Origin: Alphaproteobacteria bacterium AO1-B
GTDB lineage: Bacteria; Pseudomonadota; Alphaproteobacteria; Rhizobiales; Stappiaceae
Assembly (NCBI GenBank): GCA_001890945.1
Contig: MLAX01000001.1
Location: forward strand, 496,001-560,000
Direction of reading: 5' to 3'
Length of the DNA stretch: 64,000 nt
This document shows positions 1 through 8,898 of the stretch, piece after piece. The stretch's first letter is position 1. Each line of letters begins with the position of its first letter. A model generated the notes under the pieces. That model was not told the DNA's origin. It was given only the letters and a program-made list of their open reading frames with translations, and did not search any database. The position numbers and the translations under genes are program-made.

Positions 1-1
1 C

Positions 2-925
2 TACATGGATGTGCACACACCTCAGGGCTGGTCCTACGAAGACACTATGGCTGGAACCGAAGTCAAAGGCCGTGAGGCCGCGGCATTAGCGGTCATCAAC
101 ATGTTCGCCGCAGGATCATTTTCCTCCGATCCCGTCGATCCTTTCCGAGTTGATGCAGACGCTTTGATCCGTTTTGAAATCGAAGAACTGGCCAACGGAC
201 TTCAGCTAAGCGCCGAGCAGGAAGGTGATTTCTTTAAACTCCTCCAGCGCCACTTGAAGCGGTTTGGCGAAGCGCTGGCCTTGCGTCCGGATCTCTTTGG
301 CGAAGGTCAATCCACGCGTCCGGGAAACCTCGTTGTAAAGGTTGGTAGCGAAGGATGGGGGTCGGTCGATGCTACCGTTCTGCTCGACCGTTTGCTGCAA
401 AGTTTTGCTCCGCTTTGGGAGGGCGGTGCCGCCGAGGGTGACGTATCGTTCGGAGACACTTTTGCGCATCCTGTGAAGGCCAATCCCGCAAATCAGGATA
501 TTGTGCCCTTTCATCTGACTGCCCAAAGAATGGTCTATTCCCTTGTGGAGCCGCTGGCCTGGGCCGGATATGACGTGGATGAGCTTGATACGCTGACAGG
601 ACCGGGCGAGGCAGAACACGCCGGATTGTTCGTGAGCACCGGTGTTCTCAGTATGAAATCCGAAACTGACGACGTGTCTGATGATCAGGCATTGGACCGG
701 CAGACGGAACTTCGCGCTGTCACGATTGCGTTGACGGACAGACTTGCGGCCATGCTCCGCAAGGAGCTGGATGTTGAGCAAGAACAATTGCCGTTGTCCT
801 GCATTCTGGAAGGGGGAACCAGCCGGGCTGGAGCCGCGATAATCTCCGAAAACCGGGAATTGCGGGAAAAACTGGAAAAAATCATGAACCCGGGCTCTAT
901 TTTTTGGTTGCCGTTCGGGGCATAG
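2..925 (+). CDS. DUF1688 family protein (URC4/Urg3-like), 5' end outside window
   Basis: The frame is open from the first bases of the window, so the N-terminus is missing; about 307 residues are visible of a family usually near 400 or more. Recognised by the family-type segments [19 protein letters not shown] near the visible start, [18 protein letters not shown] in the middle, and LEGGTSRAG near the C-terminus. Fungal homologues (URC4 of Lachancea kluyveri, urg3) are needed for the URC route of uracil catabolism; the biochemical step is not settled. The gene sits 67 bases before upp, which fits because the URC route also needs uracil phosphoribosyltransferase. The C-terminus ends in a hydrophobic [11 protein letters not shown] rather than the short acidic ending I remember for relatives. 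Family assignment is firm, pathway role inferred. Confidence 0.8.
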   Translation, partial: YMDVHTPQGWSYEDTMAGTEVKGREAAALAVINMFAAGSFSSDPVDPFRVDADALIRFEIEELANGLQLSAEQEGDFFKLLQRHLKRFGEALALRPDLFGEGQSTRPGNLVVKVGSEGWGSVDATVLLDRLLQSFAPLWEGGAAEGDVSFGDTFAHPVKANPANQDIVPFHLTAQRMVYSLVEPLAWAGYDVDELDTLTGPGEAEHAGLFVSTGVLSMKSETDDVSDDQALDRQTELRAVTIALTDRLAAMLRKELDVEQEQLPLSCILEGGTSRAGAAIISENRELREKLEKIMNPGSIFWLPFGA

Positions 926-992
926 GTCCACAACATCAAACAAACGGAAGACCGCCCGCTATCGGATGCGGCCCACACAAAGAGAGGCAGAT

Positions 993-1622
993 ATGTCCGG
1001 AGCAAATGTCATCAGCCATCCGCTGGTCCAGCACAAACTCACCATCATGCGCGACAAGGGAACGTCAACTCAGGGGTTCCGGCGTCTATTGCGCGAGATT
1101 TCGACGCTGCTGTGTTACGAAGTGACCCGCGATCTTCCGCTGGTTCGCCAGACCATCGAAACGCCGCTTGCCGAAATGCAGGCACCATCACTGGCGGGCA
1201 AGAAGCTTGTATTTGCATCCGTCCTGCGCGCCGGTAATGGTCTTTTGGAAGGTATGCTTGACCTCGTGCCGTCTGCACGCGTCGCCCACGTCGGCCTTTA
1301 TCGTGATCCGGAAACTCTTGAGCCGGTCGAATACTATTTCAAGGCTCCGGAAGATCTGAACGAACGTCTCGTGATTGTTGTCGACCCAATGCTGGCGACC
1401 GGAAACTCGGCCATCGCAGCTGTCGATAAACTGAAAGAACGCGGCGCAAACAACATCCGGTTCCTGTGCCTGCTGGCATCTCCTGAAGGTGTGGCGAAAT
1501 TCAACGAGAAACAGCCAGATGTGCCGATCTATACGGCTTCCATTGATGAGAAGCTCAACGAAAAGGGCTACATTGTGCCCGGTCTTGGAGACGCTGGTGA
1601 CCGGATGTACGGCACCAAATAA
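993..1622 (+). CDS. upp: Uracil phosphoribosyltransferase
   Basis: Converts uracil and PRPP to UMP and pyrophosphate in the cytosol. The protein is 209 residues, the normal length. The PRPP-binding loop [11 protein letters not shown] is at about residues 130-140 and the uracil-binding C-terminus [18 protein letters not shown] is intact. An in-frame ATG at 966 would add nine residues, but the ATG at 993 follows an AGAGAGGCAG ribosome-binding sequence and gives the usual start of the family ([15 protein letters not shown]). It follows the DUF1688 gene on the same strand, so salvage and URC-type catabolism are probably co-transcribed. A hairpin terminator follows at 1644. Confidence 0.95.
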   Translation: MSGANVISHPLVQHKLTIMRDKGTSTQGFRRLLREISTLLCYEVTRDLPLVRQTIETPLAEMQAPSLAGKKLVFASVLRAGNGLLEGMLDLVPSARVAHVGLYRDPETLEPVEYYFKAPEDLNERLVIVVDPMLATGNSAIAAVDKLKERGANNIRFLCLLASPEGVAKFNEKQPDVPIYTASIDEKLNEKGYIVPGLGDAGDRMYGTK

Positions 1623-1643
1623 ATCTGACGGCTTTTTGTCTTT

Positions 1644-1678
1644 AAACGCGGTGCCAATGGCGCCGCGTTTTTCTTTTG
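1644..1678 (+). terminator. Rho-independent terminator after upp
   Basis: Stem AAACGCGG (1644-1651) pairs with CCGCGTTT (1663-1670), followed by TTCTTTTG. It lies 22 bases after the upp stop codon. Confidence 0.75.
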
Positions 1679-1787
1679 TGTCAGCCGTATTGGACCGATG
1701 TTCGGGTGTCTAAATTGAACCCAGAACGCTTTACGGTGCGATAAGGTTGTTGTGATAGCGCTAGGCTTCCGGCAAACGAGGCGGCCC

Positions 1788-2291
1788 ATGTATCGTTTTC
1801 TAATCGTCCTGGTTTTGTGCGCAGCAATTGCGCCTATCGTCCCGTTATGGGTTGAACATCAAAACAACCAGACAAGTGAGACTGCAGCTGCAACATCAAA
1901 TGCCCCTTTAGAGACCGGTGAACGCTGGCATCGGATATCGGCAAACCGAAGCGGTCAGTTTGTGGCAGACGTTCATCTGAACGGTCAGATGCATGAAATG
2001 CTGGTCGATACGGGCGCGTCTGCGACGGTTCTGCCGGTTTCAGTCGCGCGGACTGTGGGTATTTTCCCGGCAAACGACGATTTCAAACTTCGGGTCAGTA
2101 CCGCCAACGGAACCACCTATGGCGCCCGGGCTATCATCGACCGGCTGCAGATCGGCCGGATCAACTTGAGAAACATTGAGGCATTGGTATTGCAAGACAG
2201 CAGTCTGTCGATCCCGCTACTTGGCATGACGGCCCTCAACAAACTGGACCGGTTTGACATTTCGAACGGCACCCTAGTACTGATCCAGTAG
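1788..2291 (+). CDS. Retropepsin-like aspartic protease, membrane-anchored
   Basis: A 167-residue protein with one hydrophobic N-terminal segment (YRFLIVLVLCAAIAPIVPL) and a periplasmic retropepsin-like domain. The active-site motif VDTGASATVLP is at about residues 70-80 and the downstream LLGMTALNKLDRF segment is the usual second half of the fold. This matches the clan AA, TIGR02281-type protease found widely in alphaproteobacteria, where the physiological substrate is unknown. One catalytic Asp per chain implies a dimer. The ATG at 1788 has GAGG nine bases upstream; a GTG at 1752 is possible but would add a charged 12-residue leader before the anchor. Confidence 0.8.
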   Translation: MYRFLIVLVLCAAIAPIVPLWVEHQNNQTSETAAATSNAPLETGERWHRISANRSGQFVADVHLNGQMHEMLVDTGASATVLPVSVARTVGIFPANDDFKLRVSTANGTTYGARAIIDRLQIGRINLRNIEALVLQDSSLSIPLLGMTALNKLDRFDISNGTLVLIQ

Positions 2292-2357
2292 ATTTGTCTT
2301 TGCTGTCACAATGGCCTCCTATACACCAATTAGATGCCAAAGCTTTTAGAGGACTTC

Positions 2358-3857
2358 ATGTTTCCGAAGCCAAGACCTGCCCTTACACCGAACACCTATG
2401 AATATGAAACGTTGCCGCTGGTGAAGCCGACGGGCTTCCGCGAGTATGACGCGCGTTGGCTATTCGAAAAAGAAATCAACCTGATGGGAATGCAGGCGCT
2501 CGGTATGGGCATCGGCACACTCATTCATGAGCGCGGCGTGCGGCCCGATATCGTCGTTGGGCATGATTTCCGCGGCTACTCCGCATCGATCAAGATGGCT
2601 GTGATAAACGGACTTCTGGCAGCGGGCGTAAACGTTCACGACATTGGTTTGGCTTTGTCGCCAATGGCCTATTTCGCGCAGTTTGCACTCGATGTTCCGG
2701 CCGTTGCAATGATCACGGCGTCCCACAACGACAATGGCTGGACCGGTGTAAAAATGGGTATCGACCGTCCGCTCACCTTCGGTCCAGACGAGATGGGACG
2801 GCTCAAGGAAATCGTTCTGGACGCTGCCTTTGATTTGAAAGGTGGTGGAAGCTACAGGTTTGTCGACGGCTTTGCAGATGTCTATTTCAAGGAGCTGACC
2901 GAGCGCGCAAAACTGAAAAAGCCGATCAAGGTGGTTGCAGCTTGCGGCAATGGGACAGCGGGTGCGTTTGCGCCAAAAATCTTGGAAGCACTTGGCGCGG
3001 AAGTCATTCCGCTCGATGCGGAGCTCGACCACACGTTCCCACGCTACAATCCGAACCCGGAAGATATGAAAATGCTTCATGCTTTGCGGGACAAGGTCCT
3101 GGAAGTTGGCGCCGATGTCGGTCTCGGGTTTGACGGAGACGGAGACCGTTGCGGCGTTGTTGACAATGAAGGCGAAGAGATTTTCGCCGACAAAGTCGGT
3201 GTCATGCTGGCGCGCGATATCTCGGCATTGCACCCGAATAGCCAGTTCGTTGTCGACGTGAAATCCACCGGTCTGTTCAACACAGATCCAGTGCTTCAGG
3301 CCAACGGCGCCAAGACCGACTATTTCAAGACTGGTCACTCCTACATCAAGCGCCGGGTGACCGAGCTGGACGCAATCGTCGGCTTTGAGAAGTCGGGACA
3401 CTATTTCTTCAACAAGCCCATCGGCCGCGGCTATGATGATGGCCTGGTGTCCGCAATCGCCATTCTCGACATGCTCGATCGCAACCCGAACAAGTCTATG
3501 GCTGACCTGCGCGGGGATTTGCCCAAGACCTGGGGCTCTCCGACCATGTCGCCGAAATGCGCCGACGAAGTAAAATACGATGTCGTTGACCGGGTTGTTG
3601 CCCGGTTCAAGGAAATGCATGGCGCAGGCGAGAAAATTGCCGGGCAATCCATTACCGATCTGATCACCGTCAACGGAATCCGCGTTGTCAGCGAAGACGG
3701 CACTTGGGGCCTCGTTCGGGCCTCCTCGAACAAGCCGGAGCTTGTCGTCGTGGTTGAAAGTCCGGCTTCGGAAGCGCGGTTGCATGAAATGTTCAAGGCT
3801 GTTGACGCTGTGCTACGCGAAAATCCCGAGGTTGGTGAGTACAATCAGACGCTTTAA
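2358..3857 (+). CDS. Phosphomannomutase/phosphoglucomutase
   Basis: A 499-residue alpha-D-phosphohexomutase that interconverts hexose 1- and 6-phosphates for polysaccharide precursor synthesis. Visible are the phosphoserine loop ITASHNDNGW (Ser near residue 122), the metal-binding loop GFDGDGDRCGVVD in the middle, a sugar-specificity loop around GFEKSGHYFF, and the C-terminal phosphate-binding segment RASSNKPELVVVVES. The ATG at 2358 is preceded by AGAGG at five bases, so I prefer it to the ATG at 2334. Long N-terminal extension relative to AlgC-type enzymes, as is common in alphaproteobacteria. An aldose epimerase follows but is separated by a strong terminator. Mannose versus glucose preference cannot be read from sequence here. 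Confidence 0.88.
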   Translation: MFPKPRPALTPNTYEYETLPLVKPTGFREYDARWLFEKEINLMGMQALGMGIGTLIHERGVRPDIVVGHDFRGYSASIKMAVINGLLAAGVNVHDIGLALSPMAYFAQFALDVPAVAMITASHNDNGWTGVKMGIDRPLTFGPDEMGRLKEIVLDAAFDLKGGGSYRFVDGFADVYFKELTERAKLKKPIKVVAACGNGTAGAFAPKILEALGAEVIPLDAELDHTFPRYNPNPEDMKMLHALRDKVLEVGADVGLGFDGDGDRCGVVDNEGEEIFADKVGVMLARDISALHPNSQFVVDVKSTGLFNTDPVLQANGAKTDYFKTGHSYIKRRVTELDAIVGFEKSGHYFFNKPIGRGYDDGLVSAIAILDMLDRNPNKSMADLRGDLPKTWGSPTMSPKCADEVKYDVVDRVVARFKEMHGAGEKIAGQSITDLITVNGIRVVSEDGTWGLVRASSNKPELVVVVESPASEARLHEMFKAVDAVLRENPEVGEYNQTL

Positions 3858-3876
3858 AGTCTTGACTTAGCTTGAG

Positions 3877-3906
3877 AAAGGCGGCGAAATCCTCGCCGCC
3901 TTTTTT
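3877..3906 (+). terminator. Rho-independent terminator after the hexomutase gene
   Basis: Stem AAAGGCGGCG (3877-3886) with CGCCGCC plus TTT (3894-3903), then a run of T. It ends only 22 bases before the galM start, and the galM ribosome-binding site CCAGGAG lies just after it. Confidence 0.85.
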
Positions 3907-3928
3907 GTTTTCTCCAGGAGTTTTCTTA

Positions 3929-4924
3929 ATGATCCAGGAATTCGGTGTTCTACCGGATGGCACACCCGTTGAGGAGATCACCCTGAAGAAGGGCGAGCTC
4001 GAAGCATCGGTACTGACCTTCGGCGCTATCATCCGGGATCTGAAATTTGCAGGTCAATCGGTCGTCTTGGGTTTCGACAATTTGCAGGACTATCTGGATC
4101 ACTCACCGTATTTCGGCGCAATCGTCGGCCGGTGTGCGAACCGGATTGCAAATGGCAAGTTAGAGATCGACGGGCGTGCGTATCACTTGGATCAGAATGA
4201 CAACGGCCATCATCTCCATGGAGGCACTCAAGGGTTCTCGCGGCGAAACTGGCAGATTGAGCAAAGCGATAAAGCGAGCGTGTTGCTCAAACTCGTGTCG
4301 GAGGACGGGGATATGGGCTATCCGGGACGCGTTGATGTGCTGGTCCGGTACACCCTGACAGGCGCAGGTGCGGTGCGGGTGAAGATGTCGGCAACGACTG
4401 ACCAGACCACTCCGGTCAACCTGGCGCAACACAGTTATTTCAATCTCGACGGCAGCGATACGATCCTGGATCACCAACTAGAGATCGCCGCAGAAACTTA
4501 TGTCCCCGTGAATGATCATCTGATTCCAATTGGGGAGATCCGCAGCGTTGCATGGACACCTTATGATTTTCAGGATGGCCGACGGCTGCGCCGAAGATTG
4601 GGAGAAGAGGCGGTGATCTATGACCACAATTTCTGCCTGTCAGATGCACCGAGAGATGCTGTCGAGTTTGCTGCAGCACTGGAAGATAAAAGCGGTGACC
4701 TACGGATGGAAGTCTGGACAACTGAACCCGGGCTGCAGCTCTACGACGGCGGAAAGGTCGATGTGGCCGTGCCTGGCCTCGCCGGAAAAATCTACGGTGC
4801 TCATGCAGGCTTGTGCCTGGAAGCACAACGTTGGCCAGATAGCGTCAATCAGAAGACGTTCACGGATGTGTTGCTGAGACCCGGTGCCAGCTATAACCAG
4901 GTAACGGAATTCCGTTTCTCTTAA
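3929..4924 (+). CDS. galM: Aldose 1-epimerase (galactose mutarotase family)
   Basis: A 331-residue cytosolic enzyme of the GalM family that interconverts alpha and beta anomers of aldoses. Catalytic-type residues are visible: HHLHGG around residue 95, QHSYFNLDG around residue 170 (the acid His), and LCLEAQRWPDS around residue 300 (the base Glu). The frame runs open upstream, but that part lies within the terminator hairpin of the previous gene; the ATG at 3929 has CCAGGAG eight bases upstream and gives the family start IQEFGVLPDG. No galactose operon is nearby, so the in vivo sugar is unknown. Confidence 0.88.
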   Translation: MIQEFGVLPDGTPVEEITLKKGELEASVLTFGAIIRDLKFAGQSVVLGFDNLQDYLDHSPYFGAIVGRCANRIANGKLEIDGRAYHLDQNDNGHHLHGGTQGFSRRNWQIEQSDKASVLLKLVSEDGDMGYPGRVDVLVRYTLTGAGAVRVKMSATTDQTTPVNLAQHSYFNLDGSDTILDHQLEIAAETYVPVNDHLIPIGEIRSVAWTPYDFQDGRRLRRRLGEEAVIYDHNFCLSDAPRDAVEFAAALEDKSGDLRMEVWTTEPGLQLYDGGKVDVAVPGLAGKIYGAHAGLCLEAQRWPDSVNQKTFTDVLLRPGASYNQVTEFRFS

Positions 4925-4978
4925 TATCGTTTAGAGTATTCTTCGAAAAAGTGATTTCACCGGGACGGGGGCCAAATT

Positions 4979-6007
4979 GTGAAGACGGTTTTTTCAGCGA
5001 CCCAGCTAGCCCACGCACCGGCGCAGGAAATTTCAGACGGTAAGCTCCAGCCCGCTGTCGAAATTCCGAGCAGGGCGGAAATCGTCTTGTCTACGGTGAA
5101 AGACCGCAAGGTCGGTGACGTCATCGCACCATTGGAGTTTCCGATCCGACCGCTTCACCGGGTGCACTCTGAGGAATATGTGTCCTTCCTTGAGCGGTTC
5201 TGGTCGTTGTGGACAGCCAGTGGCCGCGATGCGGAAGCCTTTCCCTTCGTTTGGCCAATTAGGAGTCTCCGGCAGGACACAAAAGTCGAACACATCGACG
5301 GACTGCTGGGGCGCTATTCGATGGATGCCGGCACACCGCTTGGTCAGCATACCTTTAAGGCCGCGCGCGCCTCAGCAGATACCGCGTTGACGGCTGCCAA
5401 ACTCGTACTCGATGGGGAAAAGTCTGTTTTCGCGCTCTGCCGCCCCCCGGGACACCACGCCGGGCACGATTTTTTCGGCGGGTATTGTTTCTTCAACAAT
5501 GCCGCAGTCGCTGCGCAATACCTTCGGGATTACGGGCTTCACCGCGTCGCAATTCTGGATGTCGACTATCACCACGGGAACGGCACACAAGCGTTGTTCT
5601 ACGATCGGCCAGACGTGCTCTTCCTGTCTCTTCACGCTGATCCGAAGGATGAATATCCCTATTTTCTGGGCTATGCGGACGAAACCGGTGAACATGCCGG
5701 AACCGGATTTACCCGGAACTGGCCGTTGCCCCTTGGAACGGACTGGGAAGCATATTCGCCGGCGCTCGACGAGGCGTGCCGCTGGCTTCTCGTTTACAAG
5801 CCGGAGGCAATCATTGTTTCTCTCGGATTGGATTGCTTCGAGCGGGATCCGATCTCCGGGTTTAAGTTCAAATCCGAAGATTTTGTGAGGTTGGGGCAAC
5901 GTCTTGCGCGCGTTGGCGTGCCGACCATCTTCATCCTGGAAGGCGGCTACGCCGTCGATGCGCTTGGGACCAACTGCGTGAATGTCCTTGAGGGCTTTTC
6001 CGGTTAG
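4979..6007 (+). CDS. Acetylpolyamine amidohydrolase-type histone deacetylase family enzyme
   Basis: A 342-residue zinc-dependent deacetylase of the HDAC/acetylpolyamine amidohydrolase superfamily, GTG start. Motifs in order: RPPGHHAG near residue 152 (active-site His pair), ILDVDYHHGNG near residue 195 (Asp and His zinc ligands), and SLGLDCFERDP near residue 280 (third zinc ligand Asp). The N-terminal stretch with PSRAEIVLSTV resembles bacterial acetylpolyamine amidohydrolases rather than acetoin-utilisation AcuC. It probably removes acetyl groups from small acetylated amines. It stands alone, convergent with the HAD gene that follows. Confidence 0.85.
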   Translation: MKTVFSATQLAHAPAQEISDGKLQPAVEIPSRAEIVLSTVKDRKVGDVIAPLEFPIRPLHRVHSEEYVSFLERFWSLWTASGRDAEAFPFVWPIRSLRQDTKVEHIDGLLGRYSMDAGTPLGQHTFKAARASADTALTAAKLVLDGEKSVFALCRPPGHHAGHDFFGGYCFFNNAAVAAQYLRDYGLHRVAILDVDYHHGNGTQALFYDRPDVLFLSLHADPKDEYPYFLGYADETGEHAGTGFTRNWPLPLGTDWEAYSPALDEACRWLLVYKPEAIIVSLGLDCFERDPISGFKFKSEDFVRLGQRLARVGVPTIFILEGGYAVDALGTNCVNVLEGFSG

Positions 6008-6022
6008 CCGTGCGACTCGGGT

Positions 6023-6643
6023 TCAGCGCGTGATCAAGTTGAGTGCAGCCAACTCACGCTCCAAACCAGCTGCGTTTTTGAAATGATGCGCAGTCATTCC
6101 CAATCGCCGTGCGGTTTCAACATTCGGGAGTGAGTCATCAATGAAGAGGCAGCGTTCGGGGGCGAGATCATTGCGATCGATTAGGATCTGGTAGATCCGC
6201 ACATCCGGCTTAAGCATGCGCTCTTCCGCTGAGACCACGATGTCCAGAAAGCTGGTTTTCAGGAAGGGAAACCTGTCTTGCGCTTCGGCGAATTTCTCCG
6301 AAGAGAAGTTTGTGATCGCATAGAGCGGTGTTTTGTTCGCTTTAAGTTCGGAGAGAAGAACCTCTGTTCCCGGGACCGGGCCAGGAACCATTTCATGCCA
6401 ACGGTCTGAGTAGGCCCGTATCAACGCCGTCTTCTCGGGAAACTCCCTTGATAAAACCTCTACGGCTTCCGTCCAGGTCCGTCCAAGGTCTTGTTGAACA
6501 TTCCAGTCAGGAGTGCAGACTGTCGTCAGAAACTCATGCCGTTCGTCATCGTTCGGTATAAGTTTGCGATAGAGATTTTCCGGATTCCATTCGATCAGGA
6601 CATTTCCTATATCGAAGACGACGTTGGTTATCGTTATGGTCAT
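6023..6643 (-). CDS. HAD family hydrolase (subfamily IA, YihX-like phosphatase)
   Basis: A 206-residue haloacid dehalogenase-type phosphatase. Motif I is VFDIGNVLIEW, where the usual second Asp is Gly, as in YihX-type sugar phosphatases; motif II AITNFSS is near residue 110; the Lys of motif III is in MLKPD; and motif IV CLFIDDSLPNVETARRLG is near residue 170. The substrate is probably a small phosphorylated metabolite such as a sugar phosphate, which is inference. It converges on the deacetylase gene with 15 bases between stops and is divergent from the PhnD-type gene, so the promoters for both must sit in the 72 bases between them. Confidence 0.82.
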   Translation of the reverse strand: MTITITNVVFDIGNVLIEWNPENLYRKLIPNDDERHEFLTTVCTPDWNVQQDLGRTWTEAVEVLSREFPEKTALIRAYSDRWHEMVPGPVPGTEVLLSELKANKTPLYAITNFSSEKFAEAQDRFPFLKTSFLDIVVSAEERMLKPDVRIYQILIDRNDLAPERCLFIDDSLPNVETARRLGMTAHHFKNAAGLERELAALNLITR

Positions 6644-6715
6644 GAGAACCTTTTAGGCAAGTGATACGTCTAAGAACTGTTCTGCAGTTTCTTCGGACAG
6701 CATTAGGTTAGATAT

Positions 6716-7648
6716 GTGACGGACATAAAACGATTTTTTTTGTTTGTCGGGTTATGCTTGGTGCTTGTTGTGCCAACGTCGGCTGTTGCGAATCCGGATC
6801 TCCCGGATCGTGTCCGGTTGGGCGCTGTTGTCGCAACGGAACAAACAGCACGGGAGCGTATTGAACCCTTTCGCAGGGCACTCGAAGAGATCACCGATTT
6901 ACCTGTCGACCTGTTCTTGATGCCGACAATGGCCGATGGCATCGAGGCTCTTGCAGCTGGGCGCATTGACTACATTCGTCTCTCACCCTCCGGGTATGCC
7001 GCATCTTTTGAGCTTTGCGAATGTGTAGAGCCATTAGCGACCGCCGGCCCGGATGATTTCCCGGCGCGTTTTTACGCCATCATGATCGCCAAGCGGGATG
7101 GTGAAACGGTTACGTTGGAAAGTCTAAAGGATATGCGGCTCGGTGTCGGTTCAAAACATGCGGTCACAGGATACCGGGTGCCGTTGGTCAACCTGGCGGC
7201 AGACGGCATAAACGCCCGGGAGTATTTCCAGACACTCGTTGAAGTCCGCGATCCTGTTGAAGGGATCCGGGCGGTTTTGGACGGGCGTGTTCACGCGACG
7301 CTTGGTTGGTCGTCGCTGGCCGGGGAGGCCAAAAACGGTTTCACCGCCGGTACGCTCAACGAGTATTACGTTTCGGGTGGCCGCCAGTTTGAAGACTTGG
7401 AAATCGTGTGGCGGTCAGCGCCCATTCCATATTCGGCGCATACTGTCCGCACTGATTTGCCTGATGTCTTGAAGCGGGCCATCAGAGCCGGGCTCATGGA
7501 TTTGCGGCGGGAAGATCCCGCGGCCTACCTCGCAATCGAACCGGATCTCCCGGGTGGATTTGAGCCTGTTGTTCATTCCGACTACCGGCCGGTGCTGCGC
7601 ACCTTCGAGAAACCTTATGCGAAGGTCATCCAGACCGACGCCAATTGA
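6716..7648 (+). CDS. PhnD-type periplasmic phosphate/phosphonate-binding protein (orphan)
   Basis: A 310-residue protein with a clear signal peptide (FFLFVGLCLVLVVPTSAVA) followed by a PBP-like domain: RVRLGAVVATEQ, then the ligand-binding segment DYIRLSPSGYAAS around residue 90, then VGSKHAVTGYRVPL around residue 145. This is the PhnD/SsuA/TauA-like fold used by ABC importers of phosphonate and related oxyanions. No permease or ATPase gene is next to it, so it may serve a distant transporter or act as a sensor-type binding protein. GTG start. Transcribed divergently from the HAD gene. Confidence 0.75.
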   Translation: MTDIKRFFLFVGLCLVLVVPTSAVANPDLPDRVRLGAVVATEQTARERIEPFRRALEEITDLPVDLFLMPTMADGIEALAAGRIDYIRLSPSGYAASFELCECVEPLATAGPDDFPARFYAIMIAKRDGETVTLESLKDMRLGVGSKHAVTGYRVPLVNLAADGINAREYFQTLVEVRDPVEGIRAVLDGRVHATLGWSSLAGEAKNGFTAGTLNEYYVSGGRQFEDLEIVWRSAPIPYSAHTVRTDLPDVLKRAIRAGLMDLRREDPAAYLAIEPDLPGGFEPVVHSDYRPVLRTFEKPYAKVIQTDAN

Positions 7649-7711
7649 CAGCAATAGGCGTGAGGATGCCGACATAAACCGCCCCAGTTATCCAAAGAGA
7701 CTGTGGTGCGA

Positions 7712-8896
7712 TCAGGCCGGTACAGGACTGGTCGTGAGGAGAGCTTCCGTGTGCCGGCGGATCATTTCTTCCTCGTTCGTTGGTATGACCAGCACAGCGA
7801 CGTTGGAACTTTGTGTGGAAATGGGTCCGTCGCCGGCATTGTTCAGCGCAGGATCGATTTGAATGCCGAGCCACTCTTGATCTGTGCAGACACGCTCGCG
7901 AATGAGCGCGGAGTTTTCGCCAATGCCCCCGGTAAAGACAAGTGTGTCGACACCACTGAGAACAGCTGCCATCGCACCAAGTTCACGGCGCAGCCGGAAG
8001 ACATAGTACTCGATCGCTTCTGCAGCTCTGGGATCGTCACTCTGGCTGAGTGCACGCATGTCCTGGCTGATGCCAGACAGACCTTTCAGGCCGGACTTCT
8101 TGTAAAGAAGATCGGAAATCTCGTCTGGGCTCATGCCCTTTGTTGTCATGAGATAGAGAATGACACCAGGGTCTAACTGACCGCATCTGGTACCCATCGG
8201 CAAGCCATCCAAAGCGGTGAACCCCATCGTCGATCCGATGCTTTGGCCGGCCCGGATGGCGCACATGGAAGCACCGTTGCCGAGATGCGCGACAATGACT
8301 TTTCCCTTGTATGCGTCTGGGGCGTAGTGTTTCAGGTATTCGCAGATGTATTCGTAAGACAGCCCATGGAAACCGTATCGGCGAACACCTTCGTCATAGA
8401 AGGTGCGGGGAAGGGCGAATGTGTCGTTGACCCATGGGTGTTTGCGGTGAAATGCCGTATCGAAACAGGCAACCTGCTCTGCCTCTGGAAAAGCCGCCTG
8501 AGCTGCTTCGATGCCAGCAAGATTGTGCGGTTGATGAAGAGGCGCAAGAGGTTCCAACACCCTCAACTCTTGCATGACAACATCTGTTATCCGGATCGGA
8601 AGATCGTGTTTGGTCCCGCCGTGGACCACGCGATGCCCGACGGCCGCCACTGGTCGGTCTCCAAGCTCTTCATTTAAGATCGGAAGCAGAGCTGCTAGGG
8701 CCGCTCCGTGAGAGCCGCCGTCAGTGGTGTCTAGCGCTCGGTCAATCTGGCGCCCGGAAAGCGGGGCCTCGAGGTTTAAGTGTGGTGCCGCACCAAGCCC
8801 TGAAATTTGTCCGGTGACCTGTTCTGTCGGCCCGTCATAGAGTGAGAATTTGATCGAGGACGACCCGGAGTTCAGAACCAAAATGACCGGGGCCAT
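7712..8896 (-). CDS. ackA: Acetate kinase
   Basis: A 394-residue enzyme converting acetyl phosphate and ADP to acetate and ATP (reversible). Visible signatures: ILVLNSGSSSIKFSLYD at the N-terminus, AVGHRVVHGG around residue 85, and FTGGIGENSALIRERV around residue 325, all characteristic of acetokinases. It directly follows the phosphotransacetylase fusion, with two bases between the upstream stop and this start, so the pair is an operon running acetyl-CoA to acetate or back. Length is typical. Butyrate or propionate kinase activity cannot be excluded. Confidence 0.93.
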   Translation of the reverse strand: MAPVILVLNSGSSSIKFSLYDGPTEQVTGQISGLGAAPHLNLEAPLSGRQIDRALDTTDGGSHGAALAALLPILNEELGDRPVAAVGHRVVHGGTKHDLPIRITDVVMQELRVLEPLAPLHQPHNLAGIEAAQAAFPEAEQVACFDTAFHRKHPWVNDTFALPRTFYDEGVRRYGFHGLSYEYICEYLKHYAPDAYKGKVIVAHLGNGASMCAIRAGQSIGSTMGFTALDGLPMGTRCGQLDPGVILYLMTTKGMSPDEISDLLYKKSGLKGLSGISQDMRALSQSDDPRAAEAIEYYVFRLRRELGAMAAVLSGVDTLVFTGGIGENSALIRERVCTDQEWLGIQIDPALNNAGDGPISTQSSNVAVLVIPTNEEEMIRRHTEALLTTSPVPA

Positions 8897-8898
8897 GA

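Noticed and set aside
2460-3785. Long open frame on the minus strand opposite the hexomutase gene
   Set aside because: The plus-strand gene has full catalytic motifs; the antisense frame has no recognisable sequence and arises from codon bias.
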